From: Dehalococcoidia bacterium
GTDB taxonomy: Bacteria; Chloroflexota; Dehalococcoidia; JACVQG01
Length of the DNA: 9,779 nt
Assembly (NCBI GenBank): GCA_015661045.1
Contig: JACVQG010000038.1
Location: 1-9,779, forward strand
Reading direction: 5' to 3'
In this document: positions 1 through 7,196 of the stretch, in pieces
How the letters are laid out: the number at the start of each line of letters is the position of its first letter
Numbering within the stretch: position 1 is the stretch's first letter
Translations under genes and position numbers: made by a program
Notes under the pieces: model-generated
What the model was told of the DNA's origin: nothing
Seen by the model: only the letters and a program-made list of their open reading frames with translations
Databases searched by the model: none

Positions 1-1820
1 TGGCTAATATACTCTTTATATTTTTATCTCTCTCCCTTCTTATTACAGCCCAGTCTTTACAGACCACTCTGTATCAAATAATTCCTTCAGCAGGGTTTTC
101 ATTTGTCATTGACAGGTTAGCAGCCTTTCTTATATTTACTATATCGATAGTTTCGTTGTGTGCCGGTATCTATTCCCTCGCGTATGAAAAAAGCGCCCCG
201 GAAAATAAAAAATGCCTTATGGCATCGTTGACCAGCTTTTTCGTCCTGTCCATGCTGCTGGTCGTGGCTTCTAAAAACACTTTCTCCCTACTTTTTTTCT
301 GGGAAACGATGTCCATCTCATCTTTTTTCCTGGTCATGTTCGACCACGAGCAGAAGCTGACCCAGAAGTCCGGCCTGTTCTATTTTATTATGACCCAGAT
401 GAGTACCGTCTTCTTACTTTTTGCATTCCTGGCCATGTATAGTGCAACCGGCAGCTTTGATATACAGCCAGTATCCGGTATCTCTTCAGGAATGAAAGCC
501 ATATTGTTCCTCTGTCTATTTATCGGATTCGGGATCAAGGCCGGCGTAATGCCCTTCCACAAATGGCTGCCTTATGCGCACTCAGCGAGCCCTTCCAATA
601 TATCAGCCCTCATGTCCGGTGTGATGATTAAAGTTGCCATCTACGGCATACTCAGATTCGTCCTGTTCACGCTTGAACCGGAGCTGTGGTGGGGGATTCT
701 CATTCTGGTCTTTGGTTCGGTTTCAGCTTTGCTCGGTGTAGTTTATGCTTTGAAAGAACATGACCTGAAAAAACTACTGGCCTATCACAGTATCGAAAAC
801 ATAGGCATTATCCTGCTCGGTGTTGGTTTATATATCATTTTTCAAAGCTTCAATTTGCCTGACTTAGCGCTTCTGGCCCTGGCAGGCGGCCTGTTCCATA
901 CCCTTAACCATGCCCTTTTCAAGAGCCTGCTTTTCCTGACTGCCGGCTCTGTTGTTCATGCCACCGGGACCAGGAATATTGAAGAAATGGGTGGCCTGAT
1001 TAAGAGGATGCCGGTAACCGGTATGCTCTTTCTGGTTGGCGCCGTATCTATTTCAGCCTTGCCGCCGTTTAACGGTTTTGTAAGCGAGCTAATGATTTTC
1101 CAGGCATTCTTCCGGTCGTTTCAGATAGGAGAACCCTTTGTGGTAGTCCTTTTATTTGTGGCACTGGCTATGTTTGCGCTGACCAGCGCCCTGGCGGCAG
1201 CCTGCTTCGTCAAGGCGTTTGGGGCCGTTTTCCTGGCGCTACCGCGCTCGAAGGAGGCGGAAAAAGCCACCGAGGTAGCGATGCCGATGCTCATAGGCCC
1301 TGCAATACTTGCCGTGATGTGTGTGGTGCTGGGGATATTCTCGTTCCAGATAATATCGTATGCCGGTTATGATCTGGATACTCCCAATCTACTGATGGTA
1401 GGCGCATTCATAGCTATCTTCCTGGTATTGACCGTTGTGATTGTAGCACTTACGGGCAACCGTAAGTCACGTATCAGTGAGACCTGGGGCTGCGGATTGA
1501 CCAGCCAGAATTCCCGCATGGAATATACTGCCTCCGGTTTTTCTGAGCCGATATTGACCATCTTCCGCCCTATATACCGGACCAGTAAACTATCTCAGCG
1601 GAGCTTCTCGGATAAAACAGAAGCAATCTTCCGTAACGGCGTCGGTCAAATCAAGACTTTCAAACTCTTCGAAGAACGGATCTATATGCCGGTTGCCCGG
1701 TTTATCCAGCGTCTTTCCTCAAAAATTGCCGACTCTCAGGATGTAGACCTGGATACCCATATCCTGTATGCGTTTATAACTATTGTAGTTTTACTGGCGA
1801 TAGCGTGGTGGGTATTGTGA
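1..1820 (+). CDS. hyfB: Hydrogenase-4 subunit B-like (NuoL/MrpA-type) ion-translocating membrane subunit, 5' partial
   Basis: The reading frame is open from the first full codon at position 3 to the TGA at 1818-1820, giving 605 visible codons. The gene starts before the window. A TTG at 156 could be called as a start but lies inside a transmembrane segment; the codons before it encode recognisable family sequence (GFSFVIDRLAAF at about 93-128), and by comparison with HyfB of about 670 residues roughly 40-70 N-terminal residues are missing. The protein is a very hydrophobic antiporter-like subunit. Ion-path residues of the family are visible: Glu in FFWETMS (codon 303-305), Lys in GIKAGVMPFHKWLP (537-539), Lys in GVMIKVAIYG (630-632), and the YHSIENIG and LPPFNGFVSEL motifs. 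The C-terminal extension has the HyfB-type TWGCG and RMEYTASGF motifs and ends in a last membrane helix. It should pump H+ or Na+ as part of the complex encoded downstream. It overlaps hyfC by 4 nt. The assignment to HyfB rather than another NuoL paralogue rests on the C-terminal region and the gene order. Confidence 0.9.
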   Translation, partial: ANILFIFLSLSLLITAQSLQTTLYQIIPSAGFSFVIDRLAAFLIFTISIVSLCAGIYSLAYEKSAPENKKCLMASLTSFFVLSMLLVVASKNTFSLLFFWETMSISSFFLVMFDHEQKLTQKSGLFYFIMTQMSTVFLLFAFLAMYSATGSFDIQPVSGISSGMKAILFLCLFIGFGIKAGVMPFHKWLPYAHSASPSNISALMSGVMIKVAIYGILRFVLFTLEPELWWGILILVFGSVSALLGVVYALKEHDLKKLLAYHSIENIGIILLGVGLYIIFQSFNLPDLALLALAGGLFHTLNHALFKSLLFLTAGSVVHATGTRNIEEMGGLIKRMPVTGMLFLVGAVSISALPPFNGFVSELMIFQAFFRSFQIGEPFVVVLLFVALAMFALTSALAAACFVKAFGAVFLALPRSKEAEKATEVAMPMLIGPAILAVMCVVLGIFSFQIISYAGYDLDTPNLLMVGAFIAIFLVLTVVIVALTGNRKSRISETWGCGLTSQNSRMEYTASGFSEPILTIFRPIYRTSKLSQRSFSDKTEAIFRNGVGQIKTFKLFEERIYMPVARFIQRLSSKIADSQDVDLDTHILYAFITIVVLLAIAWWVL

Positions 1821-2761
1821 ATTCATTCATGCTTTACTCTATCCTGAATACCGCTTTTGTCCTCCTTGTTTCGCCCCTTTTTATAAGCCTTATCAAGAAA
1901 ACAAAAGCTTATACGCAGGGCAGGAGAGGGCCGTCTTTATTTCAGACGTACTACTTAATAGTCAAATTGATGAAGAAAGAGGTAATCTACTCCTCCAACT
2001 CATCCATAATAATGCGGATTACCCCGTACTTGAACATTACCTTTATGCTGGCAGCCTCTCTCTTTGTACCGCTGCTTTTCATACCCGCATCATCCCCCGG
2101 TATTGGCAACATATTCCTCTTCCTGTATCTGCTCGTAGCTGCCAAGTTCTTTATGGCCCTGGCCGGACTCGATGCTGGCAGTACCTTTGGTGGAATGGGT
2201 AGTTCGCGGGAGATGACATTGTCGGCAGTGATTGAGCCTGTGGTGATAATAGTATTTGCTACGCTTGCTTTTGTCTTCCGCACGATGAACATGCACGAGA
2301 TGTTTACCCAATCACTGGGCACTTCCATACTGGTCAACCCCCCCGTTCTTCTTATCTCGCTATCCCTGTTCATCATCCTTATAGTGGAAACATCGCGGAT
2401 ACCGGTAGATAATCCTGAGACCCATCTGGAGCTAACTATGGTTCACGAAGCGATGATACTGGAGTTATCAGGCTCTAATCTGGCATTGATGGAGCTGTCT
2501 CATGCTATAAAACAGACACTGCTGATGGGTCTCCTTATTAATATACTGATGCCCTGGGGACTTGCACGGGAACCGGGATTGGTAAACATCGGTGTCGCTG
2601 CCGCAATGTTCATAATGAAAGGTGTAATTTTGGCCATAATTGTGGGCCTTTTTGAGTCCTCCGTCGCCAAGATGCGGCTCTTTCGGCTTCCGGCCCTGTT
2701 TATGCAGGCATTTTTCTTAGCCTTTGTGACAATACTATTTGAGCTTCTGAACCGACTATGA
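1817..2761 (+). CDS. hyfC: Hydrogenase-4 subunit C-like (HycD/NuoH family) membrane coupling subunit
   Basis: This is the NuoH/ND1-like subunit that joins the peripheral arm to the ion-pumping membrane arm. The family signatures are all present: KKTKAYTQGRRGPSLFQ near the N-terminus, GLDAGSTFGGMGSSREM at residues 117-133, and ETSRIPVDNPETHLEL at 191-206 followed by TMVHEAMILELSG. These carry the acidic and arginine residues of the coupling pathway, so this subunit looks functional. The length of about 314 residues is typical. I chose GTG 1817 because it forms a GTGA overlap with the hyfB stop and has a GGTGGG stretch 4-5 nt upstream. An in-frame GTG at 1805 would add four residues, and ATG 1829 is a shorter alternative. 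The gene ends in an ATGA overlap with hyfE, so translation is probably coupled on both sides. Confidence 0.93.
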   Translation: MNSFMLYSILNTAFVLLVSPLFISLIKKTKAYTQGRRGPSLFQTYYLIVKLMKKEVIYSSNSSIIMRITPYLNITFMLAASLFVPLLFIPASSPGIGNIFLFLYLLVAAKFFMALAGLDAGSTFGGMGSSREMTLSAVIEPVVIIVFATLAFVFRTMNMHEMFTQSLGTSILVNPPVLLISLSLFIILIVETSRIPVDNPETHLELTMVHEAMILELSGSNLALMELSHAIKQTLLMGLLINILMPWGLAREPGLVNIGVAAAMFIMKGVILAIIVGLFESSVAKMRLFRLPALFMQAFFLAFVTILFELLNRL

Positions 2762-3444
2762 TATCTGTTCAATACGAGTTGACTCGAATTCTTTTTGTGC
2801 TGGTGCTTTGTTCGGCGGCGTTGCTGATAACGCAGCGTAGCCTGACATCGCTTTTCTCTATTTACGCAGTTCAATCCCTGTTGCTATCATTTGTAGCGCT
2901 CCTATTATTCTGGAAAACCGGGGTATATGCCCTCCTGTTTATTGCAGGTCTGACTATTCTTACTAAAGTTGTAGTTATCCCGTATGTGCTGAGGAAGGTT
3001 CAGAAGGATATTTACACAAAAAGAGACCTGGAGTTCAGCTATTTATCACCGGTTAGCTCGATATTGATAAGCACAGCTTTGATTTTTGTGGTCTACAAAT
3101 CCTTCGCTCATTTCCGGTTCGGGCTATCCCAGGACAATGTTTTCTTCATGGGTGCAGTAATCGGCGTCTCTCTCCTGTTCATCGGAATGTTGATTATCTT
3201 TAGCCGTAAGCAGATGATTACTAAAATCATCGGTTATCTAACCATGGAGAATGGCGTCTTGCTGTTCAGTCTGTTCATTGCTGAGCTGCCGTTCATAATC
3301 GAGGTTCTCATTATACTGGATCTGATTATACTTATTCTCCTATCGGCCATTCTTGCCTTCGGTATCGATTCAACTTCTACTATGAAGGAGTTCCACCGGA
3401 AGCTGGACCCGTTCAGCCTCTGGTTTAAGAAGCAGCAGAAATGA
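2758..3444 (+). CDS. hyfE: Hydrogenase-4 subunit E-like membrane protein (HyfE, NuoK-like)
   Basis: A 228-residue integral membrane protein, close to the usual HyfE length of about 216. It shows successive hydrophobic segments, a conserved Lys in ILTKVVVIPYVL (residue 70), and a C-terminal NuoK-like half with GYLTMENG (Glu164) and IIEVLIILDLI (Glu182 and Asp188). Buried acidic residues of this kind relay protons in NuoK and MrpC relatives. In E. coli hyfD, a third antiporter-like gene, lies between hyfC and hyfE; here hyfC abuts hyfE directly, so hyfD is absent, as in several simpler Hyf-like operons. The ATG overlaps the hyfC stop (ATGA), and the same arrangement is repeated at the hyfE/hyfF boundary. 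It would sit in the membrane arm between the HyfC and HyfB/HyfF modules. Confidence 0.9.
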   Translation: MISVQYELTRILFVLVLCSAALLITQRSLTSLFSIYAVQSLLLSFVALLLFWKTGVYALLFIAGLTILTKVVVIPYVLRKVQKDIYTKRDLEFSYLSPVSSILISTALIFVVYKSFAHFRFGLSQDNVFFMGAVIGVSLLFIGMLIIFSRKQMITKIIGYLTMENGVLLFSLFIAELPFIIEVLIILDLIILILLSAILAFGIDSTSTMKEFHRKLDPFSLWFKKQQK

Positions 3445-4907
3445 TCTTACTGATGTATGGCTTACCGGGCCTGGTTTTGTTAGCAATTTTGTTTATGCGT
3501 CCCCAACGCCCGGGGTATGGACGCCTTTTGAATATCGCTACAGTAGTTAACGCCTCGATATACCTGGCATCGACTATCTTTATTCTGGCCGGGGTACAGC
3601 TTCCGGTATCCTTCTTTAGCGGAAATTACCTGTATATAGATATGTTCGGTTTGTATGAAGTGCTTATTGCCTCGATAGTGTTTTTGCTGGCCGCTCTTTA
3701 CGCACGGGGTTATATCAGAGGATTGCTCAAAAAAAAGGAGATAGATAGGGAGAACCTGAAGCTTTTCTATGGCGCTTTTAATCTGCTTCTGATAGTTATC
3801 GTTTTTGCATTTATATCTAACAACCTGGCTCTTTTCTGGATACTGCTGGAGCTAACGACTATTCTTTCAGCTATACTTATTGTTACTTTAAACGCCCGCG
3901 AGAACGTTCTGGCAGCGTTGAAGTATGTATTCACCGCATCCACAGCTATGCTTTTCTCTTTTATCGGTATCATTCTAATTTTTGCGATGACACAGCAAGC
4001 GCTGGGGACCGGCACTCTTAATTGGAGTGAGCTTATCGTTCAGGCTCATTCTTTGCCAACTCCCCTGTTTACCCTGGCTTTTATGTTTATATTTATCGGT
4101 CTTGCTGCTAAGGCGGGCATTGTCCCGTTTCATACCTGGTTGCCGCCGGCCCACGCTAAAGCGCCGTCGGTAGTCAGCGCTCTTCTTTCTGCAGTGCTAC
4201 TTAATACAGGAATCTATGGGATTATTCGTCTCTATGCCATAGCGCACCGAACACCGGCGATAAAGCAAATTTCCCTGATGCTTATTATTTTCGGTGTGGT
4301 CACTGTGGGAATAGCAGCATTTAGTATGCTAAGCAGGGAAAATATAAAAAAGCTCGTTGCTTTTTCCAGTATCGAACACATGGGTCTTATGATAATTGGA
4401 TTGGGTCTGGGAACACCGGTAGTACTCTTCTGGGTTCTTTTCCACACACTCGGTCATGCATTGATTAAGAGTCTGCTGTTCTTCTCAGCCGGGATACTTC
4501 ACCAGGAATTCGGAAGCAATAAATTCTACGACATGAAAAACGTGCTCAGTCTCCAACCATTAGCTTCGCTCGGCCTTATTGTGGGTGGTGTAGCAATTAT
4601 CGGTACACCCATGTTCCCCCTGTTCTTTTCAAAGCTCTATATACTTATCCAGCTTGGCGAGTTTTCAAAGCCATTGCTGTTTCTTGTCCTTCTACTCCTG
4701 CTGATAGTGGCTGCCTCTATTGCAATCTTCCTGATACGTACCTGCTGCCAGACCGATGAAGTTAAACCGGCTGTGCGATACCGCGTTCCCTGGGTTATGA
4801 AAGCGCCTATAATTACACTCATGGTGATGATTTTTACTATCGGCATATTTTTCCCGCAGATGCTTCAGAATATGCTTAGCGGGATTGTATTTAGTCTGGG
4901 GTTTTAA
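3441..4907 (+). CDS. hyfF: Hydrogenase-4 subunit F-like (NuoN/NuoM-type) ion-translocating membrane subunit
   Basis: A 488-residue antiporter-like subunit of the proton_antipo_M family, similar in length to HyfF (about 525). Family residues visible are Glu137 in WILLELTT, Lys224 in AAKAGIVPFHTWLPPAHAKAPS, His231 just after it, Lys304 in NIKKLVAFSSIEHMG, and Lys343 in GHALIKSLLFF. The site corresponding to the second HyfB lysine is Asn255 (LLNTGIYG), which is usual for HyfF. The motif reading PPF.GFVSE in HyfB reads TPMFPLFFSKL here, with Lys398 in place of Glu; NuoL and MrpA also have a lysine near this point, so this need not be a defect. This is the second of only two antiporter-like subunits seen. 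It starts in an ATGA overlap with hyfE and ends 3 nt before hyfG. Confidence 0.92.
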   Translation: MILLMYGLPGLVLLAILFMRPQRPGYGRLLNIATVVNASIYLASTIFILAGVQLPVSFFSGNYLYIDMFGLYEVLIASIVFLLAALYARGYIRGLLKKKEIDRENLKLFYGAFNLLLIVIVFAFISNNLALFWILLELTTILSAILIVTLNARENVLAALKYVFTASTAMLFSFIGIILIFAMTQQALGTGTLNWSELIVQAHSLPTPLFTLAFMFIFIGLAAKAGIVPFHTWLPPAHAKAPSVVSALLSAVLLNTGIYGIIRLYAIAHRTPAIKQISLMLIIFGVVTVGIAAFSMLSRENIKKLVAFSSIEHMGLMIIGLGLGTPVVLFWVLFHTLGHALIKSLLFFSAGILHQEFGSNKFYDMKNVLSLQPLASLGLIVGGVAIIGTPMFPLFFSKLYILIQLGEFSKPLLFLVLLLLLIVAASIAIFLIRTCCQTDEVKPAVRYRVPWVMKAPIITLMVMIFTIGIFFPQMLQNMLSGIVFSLGF

Positions 4908-4910
4908 GAT

Positions 4911-6482
4911 ATGAAAGAATTTATTACGGATATCGTAAAATATTTGAAACTTTCTGATGCATCTGTTAGGGAAGGACTAAACCACGAGCTATATGTAAAT
5001 TTAGCCGGGTACGAGTTCAGGAATACTATGGAACTGCTATCTAAGGAGTTTAGCCTGATTGCGGTTTTCTGTGTCCAGAATTTTAACGGACACGATGGAT
5101 TTACCCTATTCTATGCTTTTGAACAGAAGGGGCGTTACGAGGTGGTTGTTTTTCAACGGCCTTTAAGCAGCTTTCAGGCAACCTCTGTGGCCGACCTGTT
5201 CCCATCAGCGTCATGGTATGAAAGAGAGATTAACGATGGATTTGGCATCGAATTCACCGATGCCTTCGACAAACGCAGGCTGTTCCTTCACGAGGTCTAT
5301 CCGCCGGATTTCCATCCTCTTCTTAAAGCTTTCCGCAATCACCCAATCGAGACACGAAAAGATATTATGCCGGAGCAGGAGTACCGGTTCAACGAGTTTG
5401 CAGGTGAGGGTGTCTATCAAATCCCTGTAGGACCGGTTCATGCCGGTATTATCGAACCGGGCCATTTCCGGTTCAGTGTTATAGGAGAAACAATATTCAA
5501 TTTGGAAATCCGCATGTTCTACAAGCATCGCGGAGTGGAGAAACTGGCTGAGGGAAAAACCCCTCTTGAGTGTGTACCGGTAGCGGAGTCGATAAGCGGT
5601 GATGAGACCGCAGCTAATGCAACCGCTTTCTGCGTTGCTGTAGAAAAAATATCGGGAATAGATGTTCCTCCCCGTGCCTGGCAGCTCAGGACGGTATTTC
5701 TGGAACTGGAGAGGATATATTCGCATCTCGGTGATATGGCGGGCATGATAACGGACGTTGCCTATCCGGTTGGGGCAAGTAACTTTTATATTCTCAGGGA
5801 AGAGATTCTAAGGCAGAATAGCGCCATTACGGGATCGCGATTCTTAAAGAATATAGTCGCTATAGGCGGACTGAAGCACGACGTAGCCATCGGCGCCCTT
5901 GTGGGGCTTTTAAAATATCTTAAAACTTTTCCTGCCAGTCTGAAAGATGCTCTTGACCTGGCCTACCGCTCTCCCTGGGTCATCGACCGGCTGGAGACCA
6001 CCGGCATCATTGAGAAGCGGCTGATAGATCCGCTTCATATTACAGGCCCGGCGGCCAGGGCTTCCGGGGTTGATACGGATACCAGGATTGATCACCCGTA
6101 CGGTATATACTCTCATCTCCCCCTGCAGAAACACGTTCTCGAAAAGGGGGATGTTATGTGCCGTTTTGCAGTTAAAGCAGCGGAAATTATGGATTCCGTG
6201 CAGATAATTAACGATTTATTAATAGAGGGAATAAAGCAGGGCGAGGTATTCGCGTCTACACGGGTGCGTGATGGCTATGCACTGGGAGTAGTGGAATCAC
6301 CGCGAGGTCAGACTATGCATTGGGTTTACATCAAGAATGGTCTGATTGACCGCTATAAAGTCAGGACTGCTTCTTACTGCAACTGGCGGGCAATTGAACA
6401 TGCTATCCAGGGTAATATTGTGCCCGATTTCCCGCTTATTAACAAAAGCCTGAATCTATCCTATGCGGGTACAGATCTTTAG
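4911..6482 (+). CDS. hyfG: Hydrogenase large subunit-like protein (HyfG/HycE, NuoC-NuoD fusion) lacking all NiFe-binding cysteines
   Basis: A 523-residue fusion. Residues 1 to about 150 are the NuoC-like domain (WYEREINDGFGIEF at 102-115, then RRLFLHEVYP). Residues from about 165 are the NuoD/large-subunit domain, with GPVHAGIIEPGHFRF at 174-188 and KHRGVEK at 205-211. In catalytic group 4 hydrogenases this subunit binds NiFe through RxCGxC and DPCxxC. Here the first motif reads ESISGDETAAN at 226-236 (Ser229 and Glu232 for the cysteines, Asn236 near the usual His), and the second reads NLSYAGTDL at 515-523 (Ser517 and Gly520 for the cysteines). The protein has no CxxC anywhere and ends directly after the second motif, without the maturation tail that HycI-type proteases remove. 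It therefore should not oxidise or evolve H2. It resembles the large subunits described for Ehr complexes. The rest of the fold is well conserved and the frame is intact, so it looks like a functional scaffold rather than a pseudogene. Only weak SD sequence precedes the ATG. Confidence 0.93.
   Translation: MKEFITDIVKYLKLSDASVREGLNHELYVNLAGYEFRNTMELLSKEFSLIAVFCVQNFNGHDGFTLFYAFEQKGRYEVVVFQRPLSSFQATSVADLFPSASWYEREINDGFGIEFTDAFDKRRLFLHEVYPPDFHPLLKAFRNHPIETRKDIMPEQEYRFNEFAGEGVYQIPVGPVHAGIIEPGHFRFSVIGETIFNLEIRMFYKHRGVEKLAEGKTPLECVPVAESISGDETAANATAFCVAVEKISGIDVPPRAWQLRTVFLELERIYSHLGDMAGMITDVAYPVGASNFYILREEILRQNSAITGSRFLKNIVAIGGLKHDVAIGALVGLLKYLKTFPASLKDALDLAYRSPWVIDRLETTGIIEKRLIDPLHITGPAARASGVDTDTRIDHPYGIYSHLPLQKHVLEKGDVMCRFAVKAAEIMDSVQIINDLLIEGIKQGEVFASTRVRDGYALGVVESPRGQTMHWVYIKNGLIDRYKVRTASYCNWRAIEHAIQGNIVPDFPLINKSLNLSYAGTDL
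5586..5618 (+). other. Degenerate L1 (RxCGxC) NiFe-binding motif in hyfG
   Basis: Codons 226-236 align with the N-terminal NiFe motif of HycE and EchE-type subunits. AGC at 5595-5597 (Ser229) and GAG at 5604-5606 (Glu232) replace the two cysteine ligands. The framing Gly230 and the following AFCVAVEK segment keep the alignment unambiguous. Confidence 0.85.
6453..6479 (+). other. Degenerate L2 (DPCxxC) NiFe-binding motif at the hyfG C-terminus
   Basis: Residues 515-523 read NLSYAGTDL where HycE has DPCYSCTDR. TCC at 6459-6461 (Ser517) and GGT at 6468-6470 (Gly520) replace the cysteines. The TAG stop follows immediately at 6480-6482, so no cleavable maturation peptide exists. Confidence 0.85.
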
Positions 6483-6488
6483 AAGAAT

Positions 6489-7007
6489 ATGTTTAAACAA
6501 TTCGAGAAAATATTCCAGCCAAAATTATCGGAAGTATATAAAGACGTGGACTTTGAGAAGCTCGGCGTCCGCTTGCATCACTCCATATCTACCGTTTTCG
6601 GAAGGAGCCTGGCCGTAAGAGAACTTGACTCAGGTAGCGACAACGCCACCGAAATAGAACTGGTGAACCTGACCACACCTTATTATGATATTGAGCGTTT
6701 TGGCGTTACATTCGTTGCCTCGCCCAGACATGCCGATGTGTTGATTATCACCGGGGCGGTGACCCACAACATGGAGATCGCAGTCAGAAAGACCTATGAA
6801 GCCATTCCCTATCCTAAATTGGTTGTTGCAGTAGGAGACGATGCCTGCGATGGCGGCATCTGGAAGAACACTTATGCTGTTAATGGCGGCGCAGACCGCG
6901 TGATTCCTGTGGATATAAAAATCCCCGGCAACCCTCCGGCTCCGCATGAAATCATGCTCGGCCTTTTGGCATTGATGGAATACATTAAGAAAAAGAAAAA
7001 GTCCTGA
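6489..7007 (+). CDS. hyfI: Hydrogenase small subunit-like protein (HyfI/HycG, NuoB family) lacking all four [4Fe-4S] ligands
   Basis: A 172-residue NuoB/HycG homologue. In the family this subunit carries the [4Fe-4S] cluster next to the active site (N2 in complex I), held by CxxC plus two single cysteines. The scaffold is clear: PYYDIERFGVTFVASPRHAD at 64-83, ITGAVTHNM at 87-95, PKLVVAVGD at 109-117, and IPVDIKIPGNPPAP at 139-152. Each cluster ligand is replaced: Asp51 and Thr54 for the CxxC pair (LDSGSDNATE), Asp118 in VGDDAC for the GDC cysteine, and Asn148 in IPGNPP for the fourth. Cys120 is the only cysteine in the protein, so a [4Fe-4S] cluster cannot form in the normal way. Four separate codon changes in an intact frame rule out a single sequencing error. 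The gene lies 6 nt after hyfG, where E. coli has the ferredoxin-like hyfH; that gene is absent. The C-terminus ends in a lysine run. ATG 6489 is preceded by a weak AGAAG. Confidence 0.92.
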   Translation: MFKQFEKIFQPKLSEVYKDVDFEKLGVRLHHSISTVFGRSLAVRELDSGSDNATEIELVNLTTPYYDIERFGVTFVASPRHADVLIITGAVTHNMEIAVRKTYEAIPYPKLVVAVGDDACDGGIWKNTYAVNGGADRVIPVDIKIPGNPPAPHEIMLGLLALMEYIKKKKKS

Positions 7008-7114
7008 TTTGCGGGAGCACGCACCTGACATCCATCGTAGTCGGCGTTGTTCTCTAATTAATACTGTCGTACAAAGTAATAATGCATGATTCATCATTGG
7101 TCAGCTCAGGGAAC

Positions 7115-7142
7115 GAGACTCGGATTGCATAGCTCTTATAAT
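7115..7142 (+). promoter_or_regulatory. Candidate sigma70-type promoter for alaS (perfect -10, poor -35)
   Basis: A perfect TATAAT lies at 7137-7142. The best -35 at a 16-bp spacing is GAGACT at 7115-7120, matching TTGACA at three of six positions. Transcription would begin near 7149 and give a leader of about 180 nt before alaS, containing the palindrome and both competing inverted repeats. The -10 alone could occur by chance in this AT-rich gap. Confidence 0.35.
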
Positions 7143-7164
7143 GTTGCCAGGTAGCCCCATCGTC

Positions 7165-7184
7165 GGCCAATAATATTTATGGCC
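7165..7184 (+). repeat. 20-bp imperfect palindrome (GGCC ends, AT-rich centre)
   Basis: GGCC arms at 7165-7168 and 7181-7184 flank an AT-rich centre; eight of ten base pairs are complementary, with mismatches at the sixth and seventh positions. It lies about 22 bp after the TATAAT box and so could be an operator for a dimeric regulator or a small RNA hairpin. Nothing else in the window identifies a regulator. Confidence 0.4.
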
Positions 7185-7196
7185 ATCTCCTGACTT

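Noticed and set aside
156..158. TTG as the start codon of the hyfB-like gene
   Set aside because: The frame is open back to the window edge and the upstream codons encode normal family sequence, including the conserved FVIDRLAAF segment; the TTG falls inside a membrane helix.
5211..5726. Minus-strand open frame of 171 codons
   Set aside because: Antisense to the conserved hyfG large-subunit domain; composition is that of a shadow frame.
4911..7007. Sequencing or assembly errors as the cause of the missing cysteines
   Set aside because: Eight separate ligand codons in two genes are changed, with both frames intact and flanking motifs perfect; random error would not hit only these positions.
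1..7007. An active H2-evolving hydrogenase-4 or a true NADH dehydrogenase
   Set aside because: No NiFe ligands, no N2-type cluster ligands, no HyfH, and no NADH- or flavin-binding subunit is present in the window.
6630..7097. Minus-strand open frame of 155 codons running from the gap into hyfI
   Set aside because: Most of it is antisense to hyfI, and the part in the gap shows no ribosome-binding site or family match.
7032..7168. Direct repeat CCATCGT...CGGC at about 7032 and 7157
   Set aside because: The shared part is only a 7-nt word plus a broken second half, which is expected by chance in a gap of this size.
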